Below are positions 54,594 through 62,718 of a stretch of DNA of 64,000 bases, piece after piece. The position numbers and the translations under genes were made by a program. The notes under the pieces were generated by a model that saw only the letters and a list, made by a program, of their open reading frames with translations, was not told the origin of the DNA and searched no databases. Origin of the DNA: Chitinophagales bacterium (GTDB taxonomy: Bacteria > Bacteroidota > Bacteroidia > Chitinophagales > Chitinophagaceae); contig JAFLBN010000002.1 in NCBI GenBank assembly GCA_017303395.1, forward strand, positions 248,001 to 312,000. The letters run 5' to 3'. How positions within the stretch are numbered: the stretch's first letter is position 1; every line of letters starts with the position of its first letter.

Positions 54594-55382
54594 CTACATA
54601 CCCTGTTTTTTGTAATCGCTCATTGTCACATTATAGTTGGCACTTGTATTGACACTTGTCACTTCCATTTTGCTTTCAATTTGGTCGTTCTTATAAAAAC
54701 TACCCTCCATCATCATACCAGCCATTTTATTGGTACTAACATAAGCATACTGACTGCGCATAAAGCTTTGTGAAATATCTACAGGTATTTTTGTAGTTAC
54801 CCATATCTCACTGCGGCGATTACGGTCTTCGTCTATACAAACATATTCTTCGCAGCTATAGCCCTGTATTGTTTTTGATTTCCCACTTTTCTTACAATCA
54901 TTCTTGTACTTACCGTCTGTGGTAGTCTTCCCCCTGTTAGCCTGCGCTTCTGCACTCATAAAAGCATTAATGTTTACAGCCATATATGTCTTCTCGTTTT
55001 CATCTATCATGATAGAACTGTTATTATCATAATCGTAGATGGTAAACATGATGCTTTTATTCTTACGCTTATTATTATCCGTTATTCTTGCACCAAAATA
55101 TTTGGCACCTGTATTCAGATAATAATCCATGTCATTTTCATCTTTTACTTCCCCATTCTTATAAGTAGTCATGTGCATCTTCACGTTCAACGGAAATTTA
55201 TAAACCTCTTCCGTTTTGCCATTCATGGCATTGTTCAGCCAGTCCATACCCTTCTGCTTGTTGCCTGCATTATCTTTTTCGTATTTATCTTCTATGGCTC
55301 GGCGGGCATAGCCACTACCGGGTTGTGCATAAACGTGTTGAACCAGGAAAAGAGATGCGGCGATGATGATTGTCTTTTTCAT
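54594..55382 (-). CDS. DUF4412 exported protein
   Basis: 262 residues with a signal peptide (1-19, ending VYAQ). The mature protein has YDYDNNSSIMIDENEKTYM (about 119-137) and GYSCEEYVCIDEDRNR (about 171-186, with a Cys pair), then the block WVTTKIPVDISQS, all typical of DUF4412, a domain that resembles outer-membrane lipoprotein carriers such as LolA/LolB in fold. Function unknown; periplasmic. Single gene, convergent with the CvfB-like gene. Confidence 0.8.
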   Translation of the reverse strand: MKKTIIIAASLFLVQHVYAQPGSGYARRAIEDKYEKDNAGNKQKGMDWLNNAMNGKTEEVYKFPLNVKMHMTTYKNGEVKDENDMDYYLNTGAKYFGARITDNNKRKNKSIMFTIYDYDNNSSIMIDENEKTYMAVNINAFMSAEAQANRGKTTTDGKYKNDCKKSGKSKTIQGYSCEEYVCIDEDRNRRSEIWVTTKIPVDISQSFMRSQYAYVSTNKMAGMMMEGSFYKNDQIESKMEVTSVNTSANYNVTMSDYKKQGM

Positions 55383-55504
55383 AAATGGGGGTGATTTTGA
55401 GATGTATAAAATTAATAAATCTCTAAATGTGTAGCGATTAATTTATTGCTGTTATTTAACAGAATCTTGGTAGAGGATTGTTTATTTTCATGCACAGATA
55501 AACT

Positions 55505-56887
55505 ATGCGCTGGAAACAACTGAAATGGCTGTTGCGGTACTATTTGCAGTACCTACCCTTTACGCTGAACACCTTGATATACGGTTTGGCCGCATACATG
55601 GCTTATCGCATATTATACCAACCGTTGCAGAAAGATGAAGTCACTCCTTTTCGCCCTTTTGTAATACTGATGGGCAAGATTGTGTTCTGGTTTTTATTAG
55701 CGCTGATAATACTTTCGGTACTGAGTACTATAGCCAGTTGGCTGTATTATCTGTGGTTGAAACACAGCAAACAATACAAGCTGGACGTAAGCTTCACTAC
55801 CGAAACCGTTAACGGCAAAAAGAATAAGCTATTTCTGAATGCTGCAATAAATGGTGTATGCAGGCCCTTACTTGGTTTTGTAAAAGGACGTTTGTTTTAT
55901 GATAATCATCAGATGACAGACACCTTCACCCTGCTGTCAAATAAAAGAAAAGAAAAAAGCCTGTTACGTGCCGCCATTACAGGGCGTAGCAGAATGGAAC
56001 TGCCCGATATTAAAGAATATGAACTGAAAGGTGGTTTTGTATTTTTTGAAGATATGCTGCAGATATGCAAATTGGCAGTATCACAGCCTATTTCAGGGCA
56101 TTTCTCTCAGCCACCTATACTGAAAGAAGATGACGACCGCGAGGTATATCCGAAGAAGACAGAAACGATGGATATACGTATAGAGCAACTGCGACGTGTG
56201 GAGGGAGAATACCTGAATTATAAAGATTTCGAATCGGGCGATGATGTGCGCCGTATAGTATGGAAAGTATATGCCAAAAGCGGTGAACTTGTAGTTCGTG
56301 TACCCGAAATGTTTGAGCCATACGCATCGCACCTGTATTTCTATGCATCATTTCAAAACAGCATGAAACAACAATGGCTTAGCGAGGGATATTATAAAGA
56401 AATGCTCAACTATTATAAGAACTATGTATGGACAGTATATGATACCCTGAGCAAAAAAGAATGGGCACTACGTTATGTCCCCGACCAACACTTTAATATC
56501 CCTGAACATCTGAACGATACTGAAAAAGCATCACGCATCATCAGCAATAGCGAATGGAATAATGAAAAGTCATTGCAACAGTATTTCAATCCCAAAAATG
56601 GAACTGTATTGTGCATTTCCTCTCTTACAGATGTAAAGGAACTGGAAATGCTACTGAATCAGGCAGACAATAGCACCGTCATTTACTTTGTAAAGCTATC
56701 TGGCGTATTCAGGCATTTTGCACCTTTAACATGGCTGAAACGGCTGCTGTTATTGCCTCCTAAAGACAGGCTGAATAAACTGAGAGCTACGTGGCTGTTT
56801 TCACCACTGCGTGCGCAGATACTGAAAAGAGAAAAGGGAATTGAAGCATTATTGAACAAAAGCAATGCCACTACAGGGGTATTATAA
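55505..56887 (+). CDS. DUF58 domain protein
   Basis: 460 residues. Two N-terminal membrane helices (about 18-38 and 55-80), then a beta domain, then the DUF58 block KDFESGDDVRRIVWKVYAKS (about 239-258) with the GDDxRxIxW motif. DUF58 proteins usually belong to MoxR/VWA operons tied to assembly of membrane or periplasmic complexes. No MoxR ATPase or VWA gene is in the window, so this copy stands alone, which is unusual. Full length. Confidence 0.85.
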   Translation: MRWKQLKWLLRYYLQYLPFTLNTLIYGLAAYMAYRILYQPLQKDEVTPFRPFVILMGKIVFWFLLALIILSVLSTIASWLYYLWLKHSKQYKLDVSFTTETVNGKKNKLFLNAAINGVCRPLLGFVKGRLFYDNHQMTDTFTLLSNKRKEKSLLRAAITGRSRMELPDIKEYELKGGFVFFEDMLQICKLAVSQPISGHFSQPPILKEDDDREVYPKKTETMDIRIEQLRRVEGEYLNYKDFESGDDVRRIVWKVYAKSGELVVRVPEMFEPYASHLYFYASFQNSMKQQWLSEGYYKEMLNYYKNYVWTVYDTLSKKEWALRYVPDQHFNIPEHLNDTEKASRIISNSEWNNEKSLQQYFNPKNGTVLCISSLTDVKELEMLLNQADNSTVIYFVKLSGVFRHFAPLTWLKRLLLLPPKDRLNKLRATWLFSPLRAQILKREKGIEALLNKSNATTGVL

Positions 56888-56968
56888 TTCTATTATGTGT
56901 TGAATAGTTCTACACCCTGCAACCTTACAAGTTTGTATATTACGCCATTCAATCAAAACGATATTTTT

Positions 56969-57466
56969 ATGTTAGATCAATTAATGAACATCATAAAGCA
57001 ACACGGCCAACAAGCTGTTATTGAAAACAATGCAGTACCAAACGAGCATAACGATGCAGTAATGCAGGAAGCAGGCAACTCAATTTTCGGTGGCTTGCAG
57101 CAAATGATGAGCGGTGGCAATATGGAGCAATTAACAAGCCTGCTGCAGGGCAATAACAGCGGTGCCGTAAACGGCCTGTCTGAAAACTTTGCAGGTAATA
57201 TTGCACAGAAATTCGGCATTAATGCAGAGACAGCAAAAAACATAGCTGGTGGTTTGATTCCTCAGGTATTGAACTCATTAAAAAATAAAGCCAATGACCC
57301 TAACGATAAAAGCATCGATTTGCAAGGCATCATAGGCTCCCTGACAAGTGGCCAAGGCGGTGGTGTTCAAAACATCATCAACTCTGTTGGCTCTCAGTTT
57401 GGACTGGACAAAGACAAGGACGGCGACGTAGATTTGGGAGATATTACCAAAATGTTCGGCAAGTAA
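56969..57466 (+). CDS. DUF937-like protein with a C-terminal Ca-binding-like loop
   Basis: 165 residues from ATG 56969; the reading frame extends 24 codons upstream but MLDQLMNIIKQHGQQ is the likely start. The chain is Gly/Asn/Gln-rich and helical, with QEAGNSIFGGLQQMMSGG (about 33-50) and GINAETAKNIAGGLIPQVLN (about 81-100) typical of DUF937. The C-terminus DKDKDGDVDLGDI fits the EF-hand or dockerin calcium loop. No signal peptide. Function unknown. A terminator follows. Confidence 0.8.
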   Translation: MLDQLMNIIKQHGQQAVIENNAVPNEHNDAVMQEAGNSIFGGLQQMMSGGNMEQLTSLLQGNNSGAVNGLSENFAGNIAQKFGINAETAKNIAGGLIPQVLNSLKNKANDPNDKSIDLQGIIGSLTSGQGGGVQNIINSVGSQFGLDKDKDGDVDLGDITKMFGK

Positions 57467-57548
57467 AAAAACTACTAATTATAGTGATATGAGCAGCGTA
57501 TATGCATCATATCTTTGAAATGTTTTCATGGTGATAGGGTTTATAGGG

Positions 57549-57577
57549 GCTGGCCTGTTTTCAGGCTGGCTTTTTTT
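57549..57577 (+). terminator. Terminator of the DUF937-like gene
   Basis: A 9-bp stem with two G-U pairs (57549-57557 with 57562-57570), 4-nt T loop, then seven T. It lies 82 nt after the stop. Confidence 0.75.
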
Positions 57578-57611
57578 ATTTTCTAAAATGTATGTAGGAT
57601 GTATGCAAATG

Positions 57612-57648
57612 AAAAAAGGGTCTCAAACCGTGTAGCTTGAAACCCTTT
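57612..57648 (-). terminator. Terminator of tRNA-Arg
   Basis: On the minus strand an interrupted stem: AAAGGGT (57615-57621) with ACCCTTT (57642-57648), plus TCAA with TTGA inside, followed by a T-run. It starts 9 nt after the end of the tRNA. Confidence 0.75.
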
Positions 57649-57657
57649 GCTTTGTAG

Positions 57658-57731
57658 TGACCTCGTCAGGATTCAAACCTGAAACCTTTTGATCCGTAGT
57701 CAAATGCTCTATTCAGTTGAGCTACGAGGCC
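57658..57731 (-). tRNA. tRNA-Arg (anticodon ACG)
   Basis: 74 nt reading on the minus strand. Acceptor GGCCTCG with CGAGGTC (one G-U), D stem GCTC/GAGC with a 9-nt loop, anticodon stem TTTGA/TCAAA with loop CTACGGA (anticodon ACG, expected to be edited to ICG by TadA), 5-nt variable loop AGGTT, T stem TCAGG/CCTGA with loop TTTGAAT, discriminator A. CCA is not encoded. The T loop has T at position 56 in place of the nearly invariant C, and the D loop has A at position 19 in place of G: a compensating A19:U56 pair replaces G19:C56. It has its own promoter and terminator. Confidence 0.95.
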
Positions 57732-57749
57732 ATTCCCGTTTTGGGATTG

Positions 57750-57780
57750 CAAAGATAGGGTAAATGCCAGATTTTACAAA
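57750..57780 (-). promoter_or_regulatory. Consensus Bacteroidota promoter of tRNA-Arg
   Basis: On the minus strand TTTG (57777-57780), exactly 19 nt, then TATCTTTG (57750-57757). The mature tRNA begins 19 nt beyond the box. Confidence 0.8.
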
Positions 57781-57857
57781 CAGTTTTTTCGAAAATTTTA
57801 TTCCAACATCTTCAAAACCGCATGGAATGTGGTATTTTGGCGGATTATTAGAAGTAT

Positions 57858-58331
57858 ATGAATATCGAAATCTGGTCTATCGGTAAGGAAAATGAGTCTT
57901 TTATTGACGAAGGTATTACTCATTACTTCAAAAAAACAAAGCCATACAATCCTGTAGAGCTCGTTATACTTCAAACACCTAAAAAATTAGCAACAACAGA
58001 TATAGAAAAAACAAAACTACAGGAAGAAGAACTGATTCTGAAACGCCTGCAGCCACAACACTATCTGGTATTGCTTGATGAAAGAGGCAAGATGCTTAGC
58101 TCCCCCCAATGGGCGCAACAATTTCAGCAAATGATGAATCAGGGTGTAAAAACAGTCGTGCTATTAATAGGTGGTGCATACGGTGTGTCTGACAAAGTGC
58201 GCGCAGAGGCCAAACAAGTATGGTCTTTATCCAACCTTGTATTCCCGCACCAATTAGTGCGCCTTATATTAGCAGAGCAGGTTTACCGTGCTTTCAGCAT
58301 TCTTAACAATTCTCCATACCACCATTCCTGA
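57858..58331 (+). CDS. rlmH: 23S rRNA pseudouridine(1915) N3-methyltransferase RlmH
   Basis: 157 residues of the SPOUT superfamily. LLIGGAYGVSDKVRA (about 101-115) is the trefoil-knot SAM-binding motif and the C-terminal YRAFSILNNSPYHH is the family hallmark. It methylates pseudouridine 1915 in helix 69 of 23S rRNA on the assembled ribosome. The rhomboid gene follows after 35 nt. Length is normal. Confidence 0.96.
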   Translation: MNIEIWSIGKENESFIDEGITHYFKKTKPYNPVELVILQTPKKLATTDIEKTKLQEEELILKRLQPQHYLVLLDERGKMLSSPQWAQQFQQMMNQGVKTVVLLIGGAYGVSDKVRAEAKQVWSLSNLVFPHQLVRLILAEQVYRAFSILNNSPYHHS

Positions 58332-58366
58332 TTCTTACGTTATATTCGTCAACACATTCAGCATAC

Positions 58367-58975
58367 ATGTCTTACTCACTCATATTTGTAATAGTTACAG
58401 TAATCATTTCACTGGCCGCGTTCAATAACGACCAACTAAGAGGCAAGCTTATTTTCTGGCCTTGGCGAATGAATGATAACCCAAGCGAATATTACAGGTT
58501 TATTACCGCTGGTTTTATACATGCCGACTATATACACCTGTTCTTCAACATGTTTGCACTATACACTTTCGGCGATGTGTTGGAGATGTATTTTCAATAT
58601 ATAGGCAAGCCTTACCTCTTCCCTATAATGTACCTATCGGGTATTATCGCAAGCGGGCTCCCGTCTTTTGTAAAGCATAAAAATCATAGCTACTATTCTG
58701 CGTTAGGGGCATCAGGCGGTGTATCAGCAGTATTGTTTTCTTATGTATATTTTGCCCCATGGCAAATCATCAGAATATGGTTCATACCTATACCTGGTAT
58801 CATTGCAGCAATAGCTTATCTGGCATATTCTGCTTACATGGGCAAAAAGGGGAATGATAACATAGGACACGATGCGCACTTCTGGGGTGCAGTATATGGT
58901 TTCCTGTTTACTTTATTGTTTGACCCAACGCACGGACAAATCTTCTTCGGACAGCTTATGCATCCGTCTTTTTAA
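58367..58975 (+). CDS. Rhomboid-family intramembrane serine protease
   Basis: 202 residues with six membrane helices. The catalytic serine is S116 in LGASGG; the catalytic histidine is H171 in GHDAHFWG, with the glycine of H-x-x-G at 174. The HADYIHLFFN stretch (52-61) in helix 2 gives the His/Asn that hold the oxyanion. It cleaves membrane proteins within or near the bilayer; substrate unknown. The 3' end overlaps tilS by 20 bp. Confidence 0.93.
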   Translation: MSYSLIFVIVTVIISLAAFNNDQLRGKLIFWPWRMNDNPSEYYRFITAGFIHADYIHLFFNMFALYTFGDVLEMYFQYIGKPYLFPIMYLSGIIASGLPSFVKHKNHSYYSALGASGGVSAVLFSYVYFAPWQIIRIWFIPIPGIIAAIAYLAYSAYMGKKGNDNIGHDAHFWGAVYGFLFTLLFDPTHGQIFFGQLMHPSF

Positions 58976-60290
58976 CAACCAATACATTTTGGGTAGTTTC
59001 TTTCACCCTAAATCTTTCATCAAGGCGCATACCTGCTACCCAAACAATGCGTTTATCACTTTCCAATACCCATACATGTTCTTTTTCATGTAGCGGCACT
59101 TTGTTATCTATAAACAGTTTGCTTAGCTTCTTTTTCTTCATCCCCATTCCCAACGGATAGAAATAGTCACCTGTTTTCCACCTTCTTAGTATTAAGGGAA
59201 AGCTCAGCTTTTCGATGTCGATGTGCGCAATGTTATTATCAGAAGGTATATGGCTATTGTCATCATCTGCACTAAATACAAATTGATGCTTACCTGCATG
59301 AATACTACATGGCACAGAGTCTATCTGTATAAAGTCTGTAGCATTAAATTGCTTAGCTGTTATTATCAGAAAATCTCTGTTACGAATTATATGATGCGTC
59401 TGCGATTCTACTCTTTTCCCTGTTTCCGCTGTCAACAGATTTAGCACAGGCGTAACCTGTAATGCTGTAAAACCAAACGGGTGTAACAATTCGTAACAAA
59501 TGGTAGAAAGTGGTTCGGTTTTTATCAGCTTACGCACAGGAATGTAATAATCATTACCTCTTTTCTCTATCAAACGCTTCAGCTCTCTGTCAACAGCTTT
59601 ACGATATAACGTCTCAGCTTCCGAAAAACGGGTAATGCTTTCATTTACCTGTTGCACACCATCCTTAAACCACTCCTCTACTACAGGCACTATATGATGC
59701 CTTACAGCATTGCGCAGATAGTTGTCTGTAGCATTAGAAGCATCATCTCTATAGGATATTTTATGCTCAGCAACATAGCCTGCTATCTCTTTCTTCTGTG
59801 CAAACAACAATGGACGAATAATGCGTTCATTAACTACAGGTATACCGTGCAGGCCTGCAATACCAGTGCCTTTAAACAGGTTCATCAGCAGTGTTTCTAC
59901 ATTATCATTGGCATGATGCGCTGTGGCAATATGGCTATACCCCTGTTCTTTCCTCAGGTTTTCAAGCCATTCGTAACGGAGGATGCGGGCAGTTTCCTGC
60001 ACACCTTTACCCCACTCTTCCATCTTTTCTTTTGTATCAAAACGCACATGATGGAAGACGATATTATTATCAAAACACCATTCTCTTACAAGCTGTTCAT
60101 CTTTATCTGCCTCTTCCCCTCTTAATTGAAAATTGCAATGTGCTATCGAAAAAGATAACCCTGCCTTCAGAAACAAATGCGACATAGCCATAGAATCGCT
60201 GCCGCCACTTACAGCAAGCAGCACAGTTTGCTGTTTATCCGCAAACTGTCGCTTATGCCAATTCTCTATAAATCCCTTCAGTAAATCCAT
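58956..60290 (-). CDS. tilS: tRNA(Ile)-lysidine synthetase
   Basis: 444 residues from ATG 60290; the frame extends 13 codons upstream into the TPR gene, but family members begin near MDLLKGFIENWH. The PP-loop is SGGSDS (about 28-33), followed by AHCNFQLRGEEADKDE (about 50-65). TilS modifies C34 of the tRNA-Ile with anticodon CAU so it reads AUA. It starts 1 nt after the TPR gene stop and is probably co-transcribed with it. The C-terminal domain with VWVAGMRLDERFRV is present, so it is the long form. Confidence 0.95.
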   Translation of the reverse strand: MDLLKGFIENWHKRQFADKQQTVLLAVSGGSDSMAMSHLFLKAGLSFSIAHCNFQLRGEEADKDEQLVREWCFDNNIVFHHVRFDTKEKMEEWGKGVQETARILRYEWLENLRKEQGYSHIATAHHANDNVETLLMNLFKGTGIAGLHGIPVVNERIIRPLLFAQKKEIAGYVAEHKISYRDDASNATDNYLRNAVRHHIVPVVEEWFKDGVQQVNESITRFSEAETLYRKAVDRELKRLIEKRGNDYYIPVRKLIKTEPLSTICYELLHPFGFTALQVTPVLNLLTAETGKRVESQTHHIIRNRDFLIITAKQFNATDFIQIDSVPCSIHAGKHQFVFSADDDNSHIPSDNNIAHIDIEKLSFPLILRRWKTGDYFYPLGMGMKKKKLSKLFIDNKVPLHEKEHVWVLESDKRIVWVAGMRLDERFRVKETTQNVLVVKKTDA

Positions 60291-60291
60291 A

Positions 60292-60606
60292 TCAATAAAC
60301 AAGGTCTTCGTATGCTCCCTGCAATTCATTATAACTATGGTTATCCCCCACTGTTTTGGCTACTGCCATCCCCTGCTCATATATCTTAATAGCCTCTTCC
60401 TGTTCACCGATACGTTCCAGCAACTTACCCAGATGGTAGTACGTGGCAACGTAGTTAACATCAGTACCTATATTCTTTTCAAACAAAAGCTTTGCTTCCG
60501 TGTCATCGCCCAGCTTTATATACTCCAATGCCAAAGCATGGTTCAGAAAGCAGTCGTTTGGAGTATCGTGTAAAAACGCTTTTAGTTTTTCAATTCTGTC
60601 ACTCAT
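60292..60606 (-). CDS. Small TPR protein
   Basis: 104 residues from ATG 60606. The open frame begins at 60699, but that start lies upstream of the terminator at 60641-60666, so a shorter form is preferred. Two to three TPR helices: NHALALEYIKLGDDTEAKLL (about 21-40) and YYHLGKLLERIGEQEEAIKI (about 54-73). No signal peptide. It probably binds a partner protein; tilS follows directly. Confidence 0.75.
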   Translation of the reverse strand: MSDRIEKLKAFLHDTPNDCFLNHALALEYIKLGDDTEAKLLFEKNIGTDVNYVATYYHLGKLLERIGEQEEAIKIYEQGMAVAKTVGDNHSYNELQGAYEDLVY

Positions 60607-60640
60607 ACCATACAAAATTACAAAGCATTGTTCTAAATAA

Positions 60641-60666
60641 TCAGGGCTGCCATGTGGCAGCCCTGA
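60641..60666 (-). terminator. Terminator of the PNGase-like gene
   Basis: An 11-bp perfect stem (60641-60651 with 60656-60666), 4-nt loop, GC-rich core. It lies 22 nt after the stop at 60689, and its position fixes the start of the next gene. Confidence 0.85.
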
Positions 60667-60688
60667 TATTAATTTATTAAATGACGGA

Positions 60689-62602
60689 TTATTTAGCAAT
60701 CACCAGTTTCGATTTCAGTTTCACCTCAGCATTATCCGCTACATAGGTAACGTAATAAACACCATTAGCCAGTGCAGCAGTATTAATAACTGTTTCATTA
60801 GTATTTACCATCTGTGTAGCTACTACCCTCCCTGTCATATCTATCAGGTTTATTTTACCATTTACAGATTTGCCCTCTATAGTTACAGTTACCTGATTAG
60901 TTGCAGGATTAGGGTAAATATCCATACCGCCATTAACCGAGTTAATATTCTCAACATCAGTAGGGAAAGATGTAGTAAACTCTTGTGTAAACCCACAACC
61001 GAAATCTGCAGCGAAATAACCTGCCAGTGTATAACCGGTAAACCCTGTCAAACCACGAACTTGTATGTTCCCTGCACCTGCAGCAGAATTTGCCCACCAA
61101 TTCAGCCCATCGCAACCATCATCTTCTACTACAAATTTGTATGAACCAGGTCCAAGTCTAACTGTATCAGTATAGCTCGCATTAGGAGTAGTACCATCAC
61201 GCTGAGCTATAATATTATTCAAACCATCATATATTTTCCAACGGGTTTCAGGTACGTTGTTAGCTTTGAAAGTAACCCTGAAGGCCATTGGCCATTGCGG
61301 AGCGGCAGAGAAATAAGATTTAAGCTGATTATTACTTGCATCTTCATCTGCACCTCCATTCACCTCTAGTATTTTAGCCGTGAAGCTGTTATTTGCACCG
61401 GTTACCTTTCTCAAATCACCCAATTCATTAAGTGTGATTTTTGTTTTTTCCATAGCGTTAAGCGTACCTGTCCAGTTATATGTGTATGTAGCGCCACCAT
61501 CAACACCATACTCAATCTTCATAGAGGTAATAGCACCAGAACCTGTATTCATAACCTCTATTATCGGCTTACCACCACATGGGTTTTCTCTGAAATGCGT
61601 TTCGTGATTTGATGGTGCAATAATATCTTCAAGAGAAGCATCTTTTGCACGATTATAAGCCCCATAGTAAACTACATTACCACTAACGCCATAGCCTGCA
61701 CCACCATTAGGGCTGTTATAGCTTTCAAAATCTACATCTACATCAAAATTATTGCCACCAGTTACACCAGCGAGTTTGTGTGTATTTGTAAATACAATAT
61801 CGCCCGGACACCAGTTACCACGGTCATATACCCATGTACCGGATTGTGGATACAAATGGTTTTTACCACAATTATCTCTCCATATGTCTTTTTGCTCTAT
61901 CTGGCTGCCATTCAGTTTCACCTGATAGTATTTTTTACAGAATTCAGAACAATAGTTCTGGTCTGCACCGTGACCGGATACGATAAACTTAAGTTCTGCG
62001 AATTGTGTATTTGCAGGTGCTGTAAGCGATTTTTGTGTTACATAGTTATCTATCGGTGTCGCACCACCAAAATTATAATAACCATCCCAAAGCTTACTGA
62101 TACCTAGTACATTACGTGCAGGTGTACCTTCAACAAATGCAAATTTTACATTACCTGTAAAACCCCAGGAATATCCTGAGTAATTAATGCGAACCGTTGC
62201 ACTGTCTTTGAGTAATGTATAATAATCTGTAACATCAAAAACATAACGCTGCCTCCACGTCCATGGCGTACGGGGAGAACCTGCGTTGGCGTATGGAGTG
62301 ATATAACGACCCAATTCAACAGTATCGCCTGTTTTTGTCATCAGGTAGGTATTAACTGTATAATCCCAATCACCACAATATTGTGGGCTACCCGGGCATT
62401 GGTATTTACCCAAAGTCCAAATCATATACACCCTACGGTAGCTTTTTGTACCGTCAGGAAACTGCACGGTAGTATCATGGGCACCATAATGGTCCAGCCA
62501 TTTGTCGGCATGCGCCTGTACCCAGGTTGTGTCTCCGTTAGCAGCTTGTGCTGAAAAAGCTGATATCGCTGCAAAAGCGGCAATAAGTAATTTCTTCATC
62601 AT
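60689..62602 (-). CDS. Secreted PNGase F-like enzyme with T9SS type A sorting domain
   Basis: 637 residues. A signal peptide (1-20) ends SAQA. Residues about 50-310 match PNGase F of Elizabethkingia: GDWDYTVN (77-84; D80 aligns with catalytic Asp60), ELGRYITPY (96-104), FDVTDYYTLL (122-131), SGHGA (209-213), CSEFC (218-222; E220 aligns with Glu206) and GNWCPGD (262-268). PNGase F cuts N-glycans from glycoproteins. By-eye alignment puts no Glu at the Glu118 position. The last about 80 residues (IYPNPATNQVTVTIEG, YYVTYVADNAEVK, KSKLVIAK) are a T9SS type A sorting domain. A separate beta domain lies in the middle. Confidence 0.85.
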   Translation of the reverse strand: MMKKLLIAAFAAISAFSAQAANGDTTWVQAHADKWLDHYGAHDTTVQFPDGTKSYRRVYMIWTLGKYQCPGSPQYCGDWDYTVNTYLMTKTGDTVELGRYITPYANAGSPRTPWTWRQRYVFDVTDYYTLLKDSATVRINYSGYSWGFTGNVKFAFVEGTPARNVLGISKLWDGYYNFGGATPIDNYVTQKSLTAPANTQFAELKFIVSGHGADQNYCSEFCKKYYQVKLNGSQIEQKDIWRDNCGKNHLYPQSGTWVYDRGNWCPGDIVFTNTHKLAGVTGGNNFDVDVDFESYNSPNGGAGYGVSGNVVYYGAYNRAKDASLEDIIAPSNHETHFRENPCGGKPIIEVMNTGSGAITSMKIEYGVDGGATYTYNWTGTLNAMEKTKITLNELGDLRKVTGANNSFTAKILEVNGGADEDASNNQLKSYFSAAPQWPMAFRVTFKANNVPETRWKIYDGLNNIIAQRDGTTPNASYTDTVRLGPGSYKFVVEDDGCDGLNWWANSAAGAGNIQVRGLTGFTGYTLAGYFAADFGCGFTQEFTTSFPTDVENINSVNGGMDIYPNPATNQVTVTIEGKSVNGKINLIDMTGRVVATQMVNTNETVINTAALANGVYYVTYVADNAEVKLKSKLVIAK

Positions 62603-62693
62603 TAAAATGTCGTTAAATCGACGTTAAATGTAATGATTATTCAGACATCATTATTAATTGTCATGGAAATACGTGTTGCTGCGATTATAGTAG

Positions 62694-62701
62694 TATCTTT
62701 G
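62694..62701 (+). promoter_or_regulatory. -7 box for der
   Basis: TATCTTTG matches TAnnTTTG, 17 nt before ATG 62719. No TTTG at the 19-nt spacing. Confidence 0.45.
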
Positions 62702-62718
62702 CCGGCTAATTTTAATAT

